Under the pieces are notes generated by a model that saw nothing but the letters and a program-made list of their open reading frames with translations, ran no database searches and was not told the DNA's origin. Shown here in pieces: positions 1 to 12,260 of a stretch of 64,000 nt of DNA. The stretch comes from Gnetum montanum (lineage: Eukaryota; Streptophyta; Gnetopsida; Gnetales; Gnetaceae): NCBI GenBank assembly GCA_015680685.1, contig MNCI01002803.1, positions 62,001 to 126,000 of the forward strand. Reading direction: 5' to 3'. How positions within the stretch are numbered: the stretch's first letter is position 1; every line of letters begins with the position of its first letter. A program made the position numbers and the translations under genes.

Positions 1-647
1 ATGTGTTATGCCACAAAAGTAGGGCATGGCTAAATTCCACACTCTAATGATATTAATATTGATAAATTGATAAATACTCTCTACATCCCACGCTAACTTA
101 GCACATCCTCACATGAAGTAGAAATAGCAAAACTCTTAATGCTTTCTACATGAAGCAGATTGCTAATAAACATCCTCCCCTTAGTGTGTTGTAAGAAGAA
201 ATATTAGTAGAATGGGATAAGTAGAGATTAGGGAGCATGGATGAAATTGCATGGGGAATATATAAGAAAATAGTAGAAAATAAAGACAAAGAGAGAGAAT
301 GAGAGAAAAAGTAGCATATGGAGAAAATAAAAAATAATAAACATAGATAAAGTTAGAGAAAGAATTAGAGTAAACTTGATGTATATTTTTCTATCTTTTT
401 TTTCCTCAAATGTAATAATGATTAAGGTAAGCTCTATTCATAGGATCAGAGTATTGATTTCCCTATGAGTTGGCAAAGTAGTATGTTCCATTATCAAGAC
501 TCTTAAGAACAATGAAGGAATCTTGTTAGTTTGAGGAGAACTTGGAAGTTTTGATAGTAGGGAAATCTCTTACAAACAAATCATGTTATTGACTTCCTAT
601 AATTTGAAATGCTTATCATGGTGATGATGCATAGCCTCTTGGTGGTT
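1..647. other. AT-rich non-coding flank
   Basis: No recognisable gene or repeat boundary. The stretch is AT-rich and full of stops in all frames. It lies downstream, in minus-strand sense, of the integrase remnant that starts at 648. It may be the 3' untranslated part of that retroelement, but no LTR or polypurine tract can be defined. Confidence 0.4.
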
Positions 648-1330
648 CTAAATGTTGATGACTACTTGCTTGTAGTTCTCTTCTAAGATGTATACTTTAA
701 TACTAGGCATGTTATCATTCTCCTTGTCTATCATCCAATTATTCAAGGCTACTTGAAGTGAAGGAACATCTAGCTCCATTGATAACATAGCTTCTAACCC
801 ATAGGTGAGCATAAAAGGTATTTGACTAGTCACAATTTTAAAGATGGTTTGATAGACCCAAAGGACATGGGACAACTTGGTATGCCAATTGTGTTGCGAT
901 TTGTCAACCATGGTTTTGAGTAAAAAAATAAGAGATTTATTGCTCAACTCAACTTTATCATTAGATTGAGAATAGTATGAAGATAAGAATGACTAGATAA
1001 TTTGGTATTTCTCATAAATGTTAGCAAGTTCTTTACTCTTAAGTTGATGTCCTTTATTAGTGATAATGTGGAGGGAAATTCCAAACATAATGATTATGTG
1101 ATCTAAAATCAATTAATAGATATACCTGGAAGTTGTAGATTTTAAGGGAATGGCTTTAACCTACTTGGTAAACTGCTCTATTGATATTAAGATGAATTGG
1201 TAACCAGTGAAGAAGGACAAATGAAACCTATAGGATCCCGCCACCACTTTTGGAAGGACCACACTATTTTAGAAGTCATCAGTTCTTGTGCTAGAACATA
1301 AATAATTAGAGCATGATATTGACAAGTATA
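648..1330 (-). pseudogene. Ty3/gypsy integrase remnant (element A)
   Basis: Decayed integrase core and C-terminal part on the minus strand. A readable stretch at 648-947 holds the family pattern W-x-L-x-x-x-L-W-x-Y-(Q/R)-T followed by P-F-x-L-x-Y-G-x-E-A and a P-S-L block, which in gypsy integrases lies after the catalytic glutamate. Further upstream (about 1000-1320) broken frames still read like the central catalytic region, including an F-T-K-x-V-x-A motif. Stops and frameshifts are numerous and no continuous frame exists, so it cannot be functional. The pattern is the general plant gypsy type, not clearly the same lineage as elements D or C. Family assignment is firm; the edges are approximate. 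Confidence 0.75.
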
Positions 1331-1779
1331 ACAAATCTTAACTATTGTGTATTGATCCTTAAACATTGTATTCCAATAATAACCAGGTGAAATAATATAA
1401 GCTATAGGAAATTGTAAGCCTAAGTGACTACAACATACACTTGAATGTAATTATTTTAGAACTATTATAGCTTTTTCATGACTTAGAAATGTAGAAGAAC
1501 ATCTAATGTAGATAGACTACATAAATACTAGGCTCAACAATACAAAATTGCTTAGAGCATTTACAAAGAATGACCTTTTATGATGTTGATAAGTGTTTAG
1601 GATTTTCCTCAATTTTCAAGTGTTGTACAATGTCTCGATATTGTTCATATTTTCTAAGTTAATTAATCCTATGTGTTGTACATGTATGAGATTTTTTAGT
1701 ATTTCTTATGTTGTATGTCTGTGAGAGTTTGTAGTATTTCTTGTGTTGAATGAGTTAGAAAGTTTTTAATAGAAAGATA

Positions 1780-2170
1780 ATCTTCAAGAAGAATGAGAGT
1801 AGCTAAGGCATCAACAAGCATGTTCTCTAAGTAATGGATATATATGAGTAAAAATTCATTAAATTGAGAAATGAAATTTTTGAATAAGTCAAGATAAGGT
1901 TGAAGATACTCATCCTTATAAGTGTATTTATTGTTAACTTAACATATGACTAATTAAGAATCAACATAAATAAAAAATCCTTTTAATTCCTAACTGGATT
2001 GCTAAGAACAAACCTTAATTACTAGAAACCTTGATTAAGATTCTTATATTCATATAGATTATTAGTACATGAAAAATTCAGCTTATAAGTTTAATAGATA
2101 GGATTCATACCTTGATGATGAAGAATGTGGATTGCAATAGAACCATGAGTTGTATGAGCATCATTAAAAT
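1780..2170 (-). pseudogene. RNase H remnant (element A)
   Basis: Minus-strand frames across this stretch carry the end of a retroelement RNase H. An A-D-A-L-A-T-L block (the conserved tail of gypsy RNase H) is readable near 1800-1820, followed upstream by a decayed region with the spacing expected of the D-S-x-L-V and K-x-P motifs. It lies upstream of the integrase remnant in minus-strand order (RNase H then integrase), which supports one damaged pol gene from 2170 down to 648. Many stops; edges approximate. The sequence between (1331-1779) is too decayed to assign. Confidence 0.6.
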
Positions 2171-2190
2171 ACGAGTGTGAGTTGAAATTG

Positions 2191-3873
2191 TGTTGCATGC
2201 ATCACTGATCTACACTAACATTGTGTTGCAGAATTAGCAAAGAAGTGTAGAAGATAGGACAAGAAAAGGAAAAATTTTGAAATAGGATTTTTTGAGGTGA
2301 AAATGATGAAGGAAAAGTGTAGGATTATGCCCATGGAGGGTAAATTTATCCTCAAGGAGGGTCCCATGGATGCTAGGCAAGGAGGGAAATGGTCATCCAT
2401 GGTGCCTCCTAGGGGGAAATTGACAAAGTTTGAGGCCAAGGATTTATTGGTTTTATGAACTTTTCTACTAAGGATTAAAGGGAAAAAGCATTAGCAAGGG
2501 TAAGAAGAAGAGAAAAGGTAGGAGGACAGTGGTAGAGAGAGCATGAGCAACAACTATTAGGCTACACTTGGTGAATATGTCAATAGATGTGCTAGAGTGG
2601 ATGTAAGGCTATGGAGGCAAGGAAGGTTTTTAAGGGGGAAGAAAAACCACATGGTGTACATTGGACACACTGTTGATGTAAGGTGAAATGGGGCTTGGCC
2701 TATTTTTTAAACTTTTTTAAATTTTAAAATTAATTTTTTTCTTATTAAAATTCTTAGGGAGAGGTAAGGTTGTAAGGCTCAGTTCAACCTAGGGAGCTAA
2801 TAACCAAGCGAGAAAAGTGGTGCCCTATGCAAGTGAAAGGCTAGATAATAAAGTAGGACTAAGAAAAAACTACAAAATTGTCTAACTATTGGAAAAATTG
2901 AAAAGTGAAATTTTGCTAAGTCCTAGAATGGTAGGAAAGGAGAAAACTAAAAATTTTACCCCAAGTGTTGGTTAAAGAACTGAAAAATTTTTGTGTTTAA
3001 GGGAGAGAAAAAATTGAAAACTCTCCAAGTCTTAATGGACCAAGAGGGAAAAACCCAAAAATTTGAAATTTACAAGTATAGAAAGAGAAGGAGGAAAAAC
3101 AAAAATATGACTAACTATTAGAAATAGGGAGTTATGGAGAATTTACCTAAGTCTTAGGTACTAGGTGAAGACAAAATCTGGCTAAGTATGGAATACTATT
3201 AGTTAGATAGTTTCTCTAAGTATGGAAATCTAGTAGATTAAAAATTTAGCTAAGAGAAAAAGGGAGCAAATATTTCACCAAGTGTAAGAGACTTGGTGAG
3301 TGAACACCTAAATCAAAGTTAAGGGGAAAGTGTCTAAGGGTAGGAAAGCATAACTAGGTGTATTAGGATAAGGGGAAAGATGTGTCAAAGTGTTAGTGGG
3401 GAAGGTAAGGAAAAGGTAACCAAGTATGAAGCCAAGGGAAGGTGATAGAAGAAAAAATATCTAAGTATTGTAGTTAGTGTTTCCTAGGGCATGTATGATA
3501 AAGTCCCTCAATGAGGCTTGAGAAATTATGCTTGCATGTCTAAGCCTTTTTTGATTTGCCTTGTTAGATTTTGCAATCTAATTGTTGTTTTTTCTTATGT
3601 TTATGCATTTTGCTTGTCTCATGATGATTACTGTATATACTTTTTGATCTACAATGCAACACTTGTGATCACTGGGAGGTCTCAGAGGATGAAGCTCTCT
3701 CGATTATAGATGATCAATCTTTATACTCTACATAGATATGGGCTTGTCCATGGGCTACGTGCTTCTTGGAGTTCTGCATTGAGAACTTTTATGTGCTTAT
3801 GTGGATACTATTAACTCTTCTTATGGTGTGACACATACTTGAGAGAATTTAGTGGAAAATTAGTAAGAGGTTA
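2191..3873. other. Purine-rich, unassigned stretch
   Basis: No coding frame or repeat boundary recognised. From about 2450 to 3450 the plus strand is strongly A+G-rich with loosely repeated words such as AAAATT and CTAAGT. It lies between the RNase H remnant of element A and the decayed frame starting at 3874. It could be the missing 5' part of element A, or old sequence belonging to the host frame. Confidence 0.3.
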
Positions 3874-5114
3874 ATGGGTTGTGTCATTCAAGACTCAAGT
3901 GATGTTGACATAATAGTATATGAGACGAGTAAGACATGCAATATCCAACTTAAGAAGATGGACCATTTATGGAAGGATCATCCTTACAAATGGTTCAATT
4001 TTGATATCACACTACTGCTAGATCCTCACTATATCCAAAGTTTGTTCAACCCTATTGGCACTTGCATTACAATCTTCAAGTATGTTAGTGTGAATCCTCA
4101 ACTATGCCTTATATTTTCTAAGTTTTTGAGCTCTAACTTATGGTTAGCACTATCTTTTGATGTGGCTTGTTGTTTTGGTGTGCTTATAGATTTGAGGATC
4201 CTAACTATAAGGACTCTTACCTAGAGATGTTGGAGTGGATGTTAGGTGAGATGGCTCTCAAAGAGAATTGATGCCCTAAAATGTTTACTCATTTTTCTCA
4301 TGAGATTGAAGAAGCCAAGAATGATTGTTGATATGAGAGTCTTCTATAGGGTGATTTGGTCTACACACTTCACATGAGGCCAAATTTAAGCTTGAAGGAG
4401 AAGTGGACTAAGGGTTCCCATATCTACCTGCTACTTAAGGGTATGTCATACAATGTTGGTTTTCTAAGTTCCATGTTTAGTACATAGCTTTGCCTATATT
4501 TTTTTGTAATTTTTCTAAATATGTGTTATATGTATTTAGTGACCTATGTTTTACTTTTGTGGATAAAATCAAAACCTATGAAGTTATGTACATTCCACTT
4601 GAAAATGTAAAGAGAGAAGTTTGCAAGCTAATGTATATAACACCCTTGTAGGTCACACATGGTTAGTAATTGAAGATAGGAGGAAGTATTTTCCTAAATT
4701 GGAGTGATTAAGGTTGATCCCTTTGTTCACATTGAGGTCATCTAACATCTCAATAATAGATGTGATTACCATAGTGAGATGTTATTCTAGCCAACGATGG
4801 CTATTCATATTCCATGTTTAGTGTAGGGAGGTCATCTTACCTTAGAATCAAGATTTGTTGAGACATTGGTTTGATTTCCCTAATGTTAGATAGGTGGTTG
4901 AGGAAAATGATAATTTGTCAAAGGTTGATCAACAAATGATCAACAAGTGGGCTTAGTATGGTGATACAACTCACAACATTGCCAGTTGTGATAATCATGA
5001 TCTAGTGCACATGTATCATCTCTTTATTAACAAGATATTTTGTGGTAAGATTAGACAACATAAGACTGCTTCTCCTCTTAGACATTTAGTCATTTATAGT
5101 ATCATGATCCATGG
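3874..5114 (+). pseudogene. Decayed unrecognised ORF, 5' part (interrupted by element E)
   Basis: A degraded plus-strand reading frame. Its first 116 codons (3874-4224) are open; after a frameshift near 4195 a related frame carries on with isolated stops to about 4440. A poorly readable stretch follows (4445-4560), then coding-like sequence resumes to 5114. Stops are mostly TAG, TAA or TGA where CAG, CAA, CGA or TGG would read through. At 5114 element E interrupts it: the 5-bp target duplication CATGG is present at 5110-5114 and 21967-21971, and the frame continues in phase after 21971. I do not recognise the protein family. It may be a damaged host gene or the accessory ORF of another transposon. 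Function unknown. Confidence 0.45.
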
Positions 5115-5977
5115 TGATGAGTGGGAAGGTACATCTACACCCAACCATACAAATCACAACGAATTCATGTGTGATTTGGTCAAATTCCATGGACTCTATT
5201 TTTTTGGTGCAGTAGTTTTCTAGGATGTGAACTTTACATGGAGGATGTTTGTTGTCTTCCCAACTACACTTTTGAAGCTTAAGGATGTGGTTTAAGTGTA
5301 ATTGAGACACATGATTTTTATCATTTTATATTTTATAGTTTTGGTGCTTGAAATAAACAAGATATAGAATAAAGTAATTCAATATCTACTTTAATCTAAT
5401 GAGCTAACTATTGTTTAACTAGTCCTAACATAAGCATCAGGTCCCACTTTCCATACACATCCTGAACACATATAACATTGTTGATTTACCAAGTGTTAAG
5501 TGCTACTAGGATTACCAAACATCATACGCATGCTTGAAGTAGTTGTACTTACATGTTTACTTAATTACTATCTAGCTTATCTTACTTAATTACTACATAC
5601 CTGAAAATATTAAATGCATGAATATAACATTTAAGCTATCTAGAATGCTACAAGATTTATCAAGAAGTTTTTCTTTATTACTGCACACACTATCGTGCTT
5701 AGGTACAATAGTGCTCGAATAAAGATCCATACACTCAGGAACTTCTATTGCAAGCACTTAGGAAAATATTCTAACTATTGAATGTAAAAACTACAAGAGC
5801 CTGGCTACAATTTTGACAAAATGATGCCTAAACATGGTGGGTTGGCACATTTATACCCAAGAACAAACCCTGTGTTGATGATGCCATGTCAATGCATCAA
5901 ATGATGTCTCAATAGGGCCTAGTCGACACAGCCTAGTCGACAAGGCCTCATTGACATAGATAATCCTCAACTCATCG
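5115..5977 (-). repeat. Element E 3' LTR
   Basis: An 863-bp LTR whose two ends are TGATGAG... and ...CTCATC(G); the last base of the terminal CA has mutated. It matches the split copy at 11205-11431 and 21312-21966 through shared landmarks such as the TTTTATCATTTTATATTTTATAG run. Near its U3 start (5918-5960) it has a GTCGAC-containing repeat (CCTAGTCGAC twice, then a variant), which is the subfamily-specific counterpart of the GATATCGC palindromes in D, B and H. Confidence 0.85.
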
Positions 5978-6000
5978 TACCTCCACTATTGAATGAAAAC
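5978..6000 (-). promoter_or_regulatory. Element E polypurine tract region
   Basis: On the minus strand the sequence before the 3' LTR reads GTTTTCATTCAATAGTGGAG then GTA. B (40984-41001), D (12238-12260) and H (63495-63515) have the same arrangement: TTTTCATTCA, then a G-rich run, then TA, then the LTR. The G-run is degraded here. This is the expected plus-strand primer site for reverse transcription. Confidence 0.6.
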
Positions 6001-6189
6001 TTATCCTTGAGTTCTTTACAAATTTGGAAAGGTATGGGATTATTGACTAGCACAAGATACAACAAAACTAACATGACAAAACTAAGTGCTCAAGTGTATG
6101 AATCAACAAAATTACAAATTATGGTGGTTATGACATAAAATTGAATACCAAACAAAACTTGGATAACACATCCTCTAATGACATGAAGA

Positions 6190-8989
6190 TAATTAAGGAG
6201 ATCACACGGTCCTAGGTAGTGGAGGCTCCTAAGGTTCTGAGAAACCTTCTTTGGCTTCAGGCACATGTGACGGTTGAGGTTGTTATGGCTATCTAGTTAC
6301 TACTTCAACTTCTAACAAGAGGTGGAAAGCAACTAGAAATGTTTTCATTTTCTCCTCTTTACTCCTAGGATCATGCATGGTCTACACAACTTCACTAATG
6401 TGGGCTGGAATGGGCACATCCCAAGGCTAGGAAATTTCTAGGAACAACTCCTTAGCATTAATGAACCAAGAAAAGAAATTATTTGCACTCAATTTTAAAT
6501 GCCCTAATTACATTTTTTAGCTCCTAGTAATCATTCATTCTCCTAGCCAAGTTCTCGGTAGTTGATCATTGATTAGTGAATCATGCCTCAAGAACTTCAA
6601 GTTTAACATTTGTCATCTCAAGCTTTTGCATAGTGTCCTTGTGGTGCTTGAACTTGACCTTGTACAATAAGTACAAGCTGGCCACCTATTTTTTGAGTTC
6701 TAACTATGGTTATCTAGTAATTAACATTACTAGATTTGTATATCAGAGATTGGCTAGTTTTATATATTTTGTTATTTCTTCAATTTGCAACTCCTTTAGG
6801 TAGATCTCCTCTTTGTTGTAAGCATCTATCCCATCAATGATGGACTACCATATCTCTCTTCCTTGTTAGAGATGCTAGAGGGCCTTATTTACTTTTTCCT
6901 TAGCCACTTGGATATATTTCTCATTCACTTCTTTTTGCAAGCCAACCTAGTCTTTGTAGTGATTCTTAACTCTCTCAAATTTAAAAGTCTCATTTTTCCA
7001 AGTAGCGATTTCAATGGTAGATTTTTGGTGTAAGGCATAGGCTTCCTCCATAGACATATTGCAATTCTCTACTACCAATTTCCTCAATTCCATGTTCACT
7101 CTAGCTAACTACTCCTATTTTTCATGAATGAATTCCTGGATTTGTTGTTTTTATTCATCAACATTTCACAAGCGATGGTTTTCTATAGTCAATGTTTCAT
7201 TTTCTTAGCAATGGTTTTGAGCCAAGTCATTTTGAACTAAATAGGTCATTGCTTCTACTACAAACTAGTTAAAGATGATCATCACTATTCCCTCCTCAAC
7301 TTATTTTAATCATTTTTGAAGCTATTGAAAGGCTTCATCTCTGGTTATTGCAGGGTTGAGGATTGTAGGATTAGAAAAATGGGCATGCAATTTAGCAACC
7401 TCCATGGCCAAGTGTTATTTTAAGTTGCCTCTCTAAGATAATACATTTGCCCTTTGCTTTGAGAAGCTCCGACTAGGTTGTAGTAATGTTATTAAAAAAA
7501 TCAAAGATGTTCAGAATCAGTTTCTCAATCCCCACTAGTTCATCCAGCAACTCTTCATGTTGGGTTGCATTCAATCTTCTACTAATATTTCTTGTGGATG
7601 TCTTCACATCTCAAAGTGTAGATATGTCTAGTATAGATGTTGTAGGTGCATTAAGTTCTTTTACAATTTAGTCAAGAACCACTTCTATAGCTATCTCTTA
7701 CCCTTGGTGTTACATCACCAATATAGTTACCCCCTCGCCCTTCTCAAAGCACATCAAAAAGGAAGTGGAATTTCTAGAGATTTCTAAGAATAAATGGTGT
7801 TGAAAAAGAGACACCATCACCTCTTGGGAACTAAGATTCGATTTCATAAGTAGCTGTGTTTGTTGGGCTGAAATTATCAATCCACCTCCTTCCATCTACC
7901 CATTTATTTGAGCCACTTCATTAAGGTGACTCATCATAGATCAATATATAGATGGATTTCCACCACTCATTCCTACTCACTGCTCTTACTCATGTAAGAG
8001 CTATTCTTGGATTTCATTCAAGCACTCAATGATAGCATGGGCTTCCAGTGTTGTTTTTTGAGTAGGTGGTGGAGGTGGTAGCTACAACTTCTCTTCTTTA
8101 GACATAGTAGGCATCTTATCTTTTATCATTTTGAACCAAGAGGATATAGGAGTATGCCTGATCATGTTGTTGTCATAGCGAATTATCCTTGCCCTTTTGT
8201 AAATTTTTCAAATAAGGCATTGAAAAGGTAGGGTGTTCCTTCCACATTCATTTTCTTTACAATGCTTTTCTATCTCTAAAGAGATTAATTGTGGAAGCTT
8301 TGCTAAAAATTTTTCACTTAGAGTGGCACATGCTTGGGCAGATTAAGATGATAGGCTGTGTGAGACCCAAACTTCTTATGGTCAACCCCATAACACCATT
8401 GGGTCCACTTCTTTTTAGCCTCTAGATTAGCTTGTATAGATAGCTTTGCCAATTATGTTCCAGAATTAGGCAACCCCAGAGCCTACACAATGACTTAAAT
8501 TGAGTAGGACACCTAAATGTCCTTGATCTTCATAATGGAACCTACCCTTATATTGTGCCAGAAGAGGTATGTCTCTCCCATGTACCACTCCCCATTAGAA
8601 GTGATGATTGGCCACATGGAAGAGATTTGCAACTTTGTGTTTACGTCTACTAGAGCATGCTCTAAGAATGGCTTGAAGTTCAGTTCTTGGAGAACTAAGC
8701 ATTGGACATCACAAGACCTAAGTGTATCAAGGTAGGCTTATGTCAATGTGATGTTAAGTCTCAGTATGGGACCTGGTGCCTCTCCTCATTGTGATTATTC
8801 TATTGGGGCCTCTTCCTTGGGAATCTATGAAACTGATTCCACTTCTAGATACTCTCAAAGAGAACCCATTACATTGATTTTTTCTGCCTACTCCTAGGCT
8901 TGTTCTTGTTGGCCTCTTTTAGTTCTAGGTCATTTCTCCCTTTATTGAGATGGTTCTCCTTCCTACGGTTATTTTGTTCTTGGTTTCAT
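6190..8989 (-). pseudogene. Element E 3' accessory ORF (decayed)
   Basis: A roughly 2.8-kb decayed minus-strand coding region matching the accessory ORF of element B (38039-40809) along its length. The start codon at 8989-8987 is preceded directly by GGGATTATAG, an AG splice-acceptor-like context that parallels B. An N-terminal segment (about 8730-8380) keeps the W-P-I, W-Y-x-G-E and F-W-H-N words seen in B. The C-terminal part (about 7900-6200) reads as a charged, coiled-coil-like protein and aligns with the C element remnant at 29190-29850. It has many stops, mostly from CAA and CGA decay. The position between integrase spacer and 3' LTR is where Athila elements carry their env-like ORF. 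No signal peptide or membrane segment is evident, so an envelope role is not supported. Confidence 0.65.
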
Positions 8990-11204
8990 CTATAATCCCA
9001 ACATGACCATGGATTAACAATTATTATATAACATGAAATAATTTGTGATACCTTATCTTGTTAGGAACATTACACTTGGCTAAGTTGTGATTATGGTTGA
9101 TTTGATAAATTCTAATTATTAGTTCATTTGTAGTCTCATTAAGAAACTTAAACCTAGCTAAGTTGTGATTATGGCTGATTTGATTAATTTTAATTATTAA
9201 TTTATTTGTGTTTTTATGTCATTATGTCATACTAGAGGTTGTTGAAAGGGTTAAGACTCTTAAAAGTTGATATTGTTATATTCATTAACCCTTTGGGGGA
9301 CAAAAATTTTTTGTTAACAACCTTAAGGTTTGCAACCCCCACTATAAAGAGCTTACCTTTGGTAGCTTTAGGATTGAAGAACAAGGTGATTTGGACAATG
9401 GTCGGAAACTTATGGGCTCTAGAAGGTTTTGGGCTTTGAAAAATGGCAAAAACTCCCCTCTTGTTGTGAAGTAAATGATAAAAATTGCAAAGTCTTGGGC
9501 AATATTTACAGATTTTTTTAATGCATCAACAAAGCCTAGTCACTAGGGCCCCCTTGATGGGGTCGACTATGTTGACTAGGCCTAGTCGATGTGTTTGTTG
9601 ACCACTGTTGACTTTGGTAAAACTTTGAAAATACAAGGATTTTTTGAGTGAAATTGGAGTCAAATGGAAGCCCAAAAAGTCACAAACATGATGAAAACAG
9701 TAGAAGAGGATGTTGGAGCTTAGAAAATTTGAAAAATTAAGAAAATTGATAAAATCGTTGGAGAATGAAATTTCATGAAAATTTAAGGAGCATAGAGTTG
9801 GATGAATAATGGGGCATGCAAAAGGTATGATTGCAACAATGTCTAAGGTAAGTAGATTAACTATTTAAGCCAAGAGCTATGCAAGTGGGTCCTCCCCATA
9901 ATAAGCACGTGCCCTTTTTGCTCTTACATAGCCTCAACTGAGGAGTCCATGCCCTCATAGTCGATTAATGGTCATGAAAAGTTAAGGACAAACTCAAAAG
10001 AATCTATCTAAGAATTCAAACATGTCAAAATAAGACATTGAGCATAACATAGAAACCAACAATGAGGTGAGTTACAGGTATCATAGATGGATGACTGAAA
10101 AGGTGGGATGGAATCTCATATTGAGGTCATAAGAAGTCCCTTGTGGAGTTTTGTATTTACAATGACTCGAGAAGACCCATCCTTAGTCTAGACCCAAACC
10201 AACCTCTTTCAATGACTTTGCATCACCACCCCAAGATCGATCCATCCCCTCAAGACACAAGAGTGCTCCCATAGAACAACCACCATTTCATAAAGAAAAG
10301 AAAAGAGAAGTAGGAAGTAAGAAAGGACCTTAGTTAGAAGGGACATTTAGGCATGGGTAACATGTATTTCTAATCCCATAACCAATGCTTGTAGCTCGTT
10401 TATTTGTCTAAGGGATGTGCTTTGAATTTCCATCATGTCTTTTGTTTTGTTTTTATCATTTGGATGAGAACCACACCATATAAAGACTTTATTTAACTTC
10501 TTATTATTAAGCAACATGGAATGGTAAGAAGACTATGGAAACACTCAAGCACCTAAGTAGAAGAGTATAAAGAGTATTTAGTCCCCTTGAAGTCACACCC
10601 TATGCAAACCTTTGAATCTTTCCCAATTCTAGAAACTACCAGGGTCACCAATTTATTAAAAGTTTATTTAATGAAAGGAACCTCAAACTTCCAAAATAAG
10701 AAAAACCCTAAAGTTTATGGATGGGTGGATGACATGGACTCACTGCTTGTCCCATGAAAAATAAACCATGTCTTAGTCATTAGACATTAAAATTCAAAAA
10801 TAGAATCTAGACATTAACAATTAAAATATTAAGCATAAACCACCATTAGTAAACAACAATGTTGGCATTATGTCCTATAGTAATAAAGCACTTTTATTGG
10901 CAAAAAATAAGGAAAAGTCACACAAAATAAAGTGAAATCTATATAAGAAAGTATAAAATACTCAAGAAAGATAAAGCATACTAACGATGTTGTAAAACAA
11001 AAATCGAGAAAATGGCAAAAATAAACAAAGTATAAAACAAAAAGGGTGAAAAAATGAGGAGCCATGTTTATGATTAGTACGGATGACCATTTCCCCCACA
11101 ACTAAGTTAAAAGGAAAATATTTAGAATATGGAGTGTGGTTGTCCATTCAATGAGGTAGTAGTTGCACTAGCTTGTCTTGGCTCCAGGAAAGGTTTCACT
11201 TGTT
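8990..11204 (-). other. Element E post-integrase spacer
   Basis: Non-coding spacer homologous to D 12640-14240 and to B 36200-38038. Shared landmarks: the motif TCCCCTTGAAGTCACACCC (10582-10600), a GCTAAGTTGTGAT word (9081 and 9159 here, 12699 in D), and an A-rich tract that is T-rich in minus-strand sense (10870-11050). In complete elements it lies between integrase and the accessory ORF. Its right edge at 11204 abuts the 5' LTR, showing that everything from primer site through integrase has been lost. Confidence 0.6.
9528..9606 (-). promoter_or_regulatory. Internal copy of the U3-type TAGTCGAC repeat upstream of the E accessory ORF
   Basis: Contains CCTAGTCACTAGGG, GGGGTCGAC, TTGACTAGGCCTAGTCGA and TTGTTGAC in tandem, the same vocabulary as the U3 repeat in E's own LTR (5918-5960 and 21885-21950). 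On the minus strand it is followed within about 45 bp by TGTAAATATTG, which resembles a degraded TATAAATA box. It lies about 540 bp upstream of the accessory ORF start at 8989. Promoter activity is inferred, not shown. Confidence 0.45.
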
Positions 11205-11431
11205 GGATGAGTGACGAGGTACCCCTACTCCCAACCATATGTATCACAAAGCATTCATGTGCAATCCAGTAAAATTTTGTAAACTCTATAGTTTTTCAAT
11301 GCACTAGTTCTCTAGGAAATGAACTTTACATTAAGGACATTCATTCTCTTCCCAACTACACTTCTAAAGCTTAAGGGTATGGTTTAAGTGTAATTGAGGC
11401 ACATGATTTTTATCATTTTATATTTTATAGT
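11205..11431 (-). repeat. Element E 5' LTR, left part
   Basis: The left 227 bp of E's 5' LTR, up to the insertion of element D. The first base or two are altered (TTGGATGAGTG instead of TGATGAGTG). It continues at 21312; the joined copy (about 880 bp) matches the 3' LTR at 5115-5977. Confidence 0.85.
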
Positions 11432-12237
11432 TGATGAGTGGCAAGGTACCCCTACACTCAACAATACGAATATGAGCGTTTCACATGTGATCCAGTTGAA
11501 CTCCAAGGACTAAGTGCTTACGCACCTTAATGGAACGCTGAGGGTTAATCAATCGTTATCTTCCCAAACTTACTTGTATTGTCACAGTTGTATGGTTAAG
11601 TAAGCTTGAGGTATATGATTTTTATAGCTTTTTTTCTTTTTATGTCTTATGTTAATAAAGTAAAGGGAGAGAGAACTAAGTGACTAACTGACATTAACTA
11701 TTCATTAACAAGTTTCTAAATGTTCCTAACACCAGTATCCATTCCCACTTGTCGTACACATCCTGAACTAGTGCAATGCTACTGGGATTACCAAATGCTA
11801 ATTGTTACTAGGTTACCAAGTGCTACATGCATGCTCGAAGCGGTTGTATTGAGTGTATTTAACTAAGGGGGTTAAGGTTGAGAAAGATATTAATTAACTA
11901 GGAAAGCATTAAATAATCATTAATTACTAATTAGCTTAATCTATATGTTGCAAGGTTTATCATAAAGTTCATCTTTATTACCATCCACAAAATTGTGCCC
12001 AAGTACAAATTGCTCAAATAAAGATCCATTCACTCTATGACTCCTAATGCAGGCACACAGAAATAATTCTAACTTTGGAATAACAAAACTGCAACAATTT
12101 GGCTAAGGGTCTAAGTTTAACTCCCTGAAACAAAGAGTGTTGCCTCTTATTTATAGAAGATGAGGTAAGATGCGATATGGCATATGCAATATCATGTGAT
12201 GGATGTGACATCACATACATGATATTGTCGCTCATTA
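11432..12237 (-). repeat. Element D 3' LTR
   Basis: 806 bp, same length as the 5' copy. Read on the minus strand, U3 begins at 12237 with a degraded GATATC palindrome block (12171-12229) and a TATAAATA box at 12156-12149. The retained box and damaged palindromes allow direct comparison with the better-preserved 5' LTR. Confidence 0.92.
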
Positions 12238-12260
12238 TACCTCCATGACTAAATGAAAAC
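12238..12260 (-). promoter_or_regulatory. Element D polypurine tract region
   Basis: Minus strand reads GTTTTCATTTAGTCATGGAG then GTA directly before the 3' LTR, matching the equivalent site in H (TTCAGTCATGGGGGTA). Confidence 0.6.

Noticed and set aside
3518-3709. A 63-codon plus-strand open frame before the decayed ORF
   Set aside because: Short, hydrophobic low-complexity content and no continuity with the 3874 frame.
6190-8989. Envelope gene of an endogenous retrovirus-like element
   Set aside because: The position fits Athila env-like ORFs, but no signal peptide, transmembrane segment or cleavage site is visible, and the best-kept copies look like a soluble coiled-coil protein.
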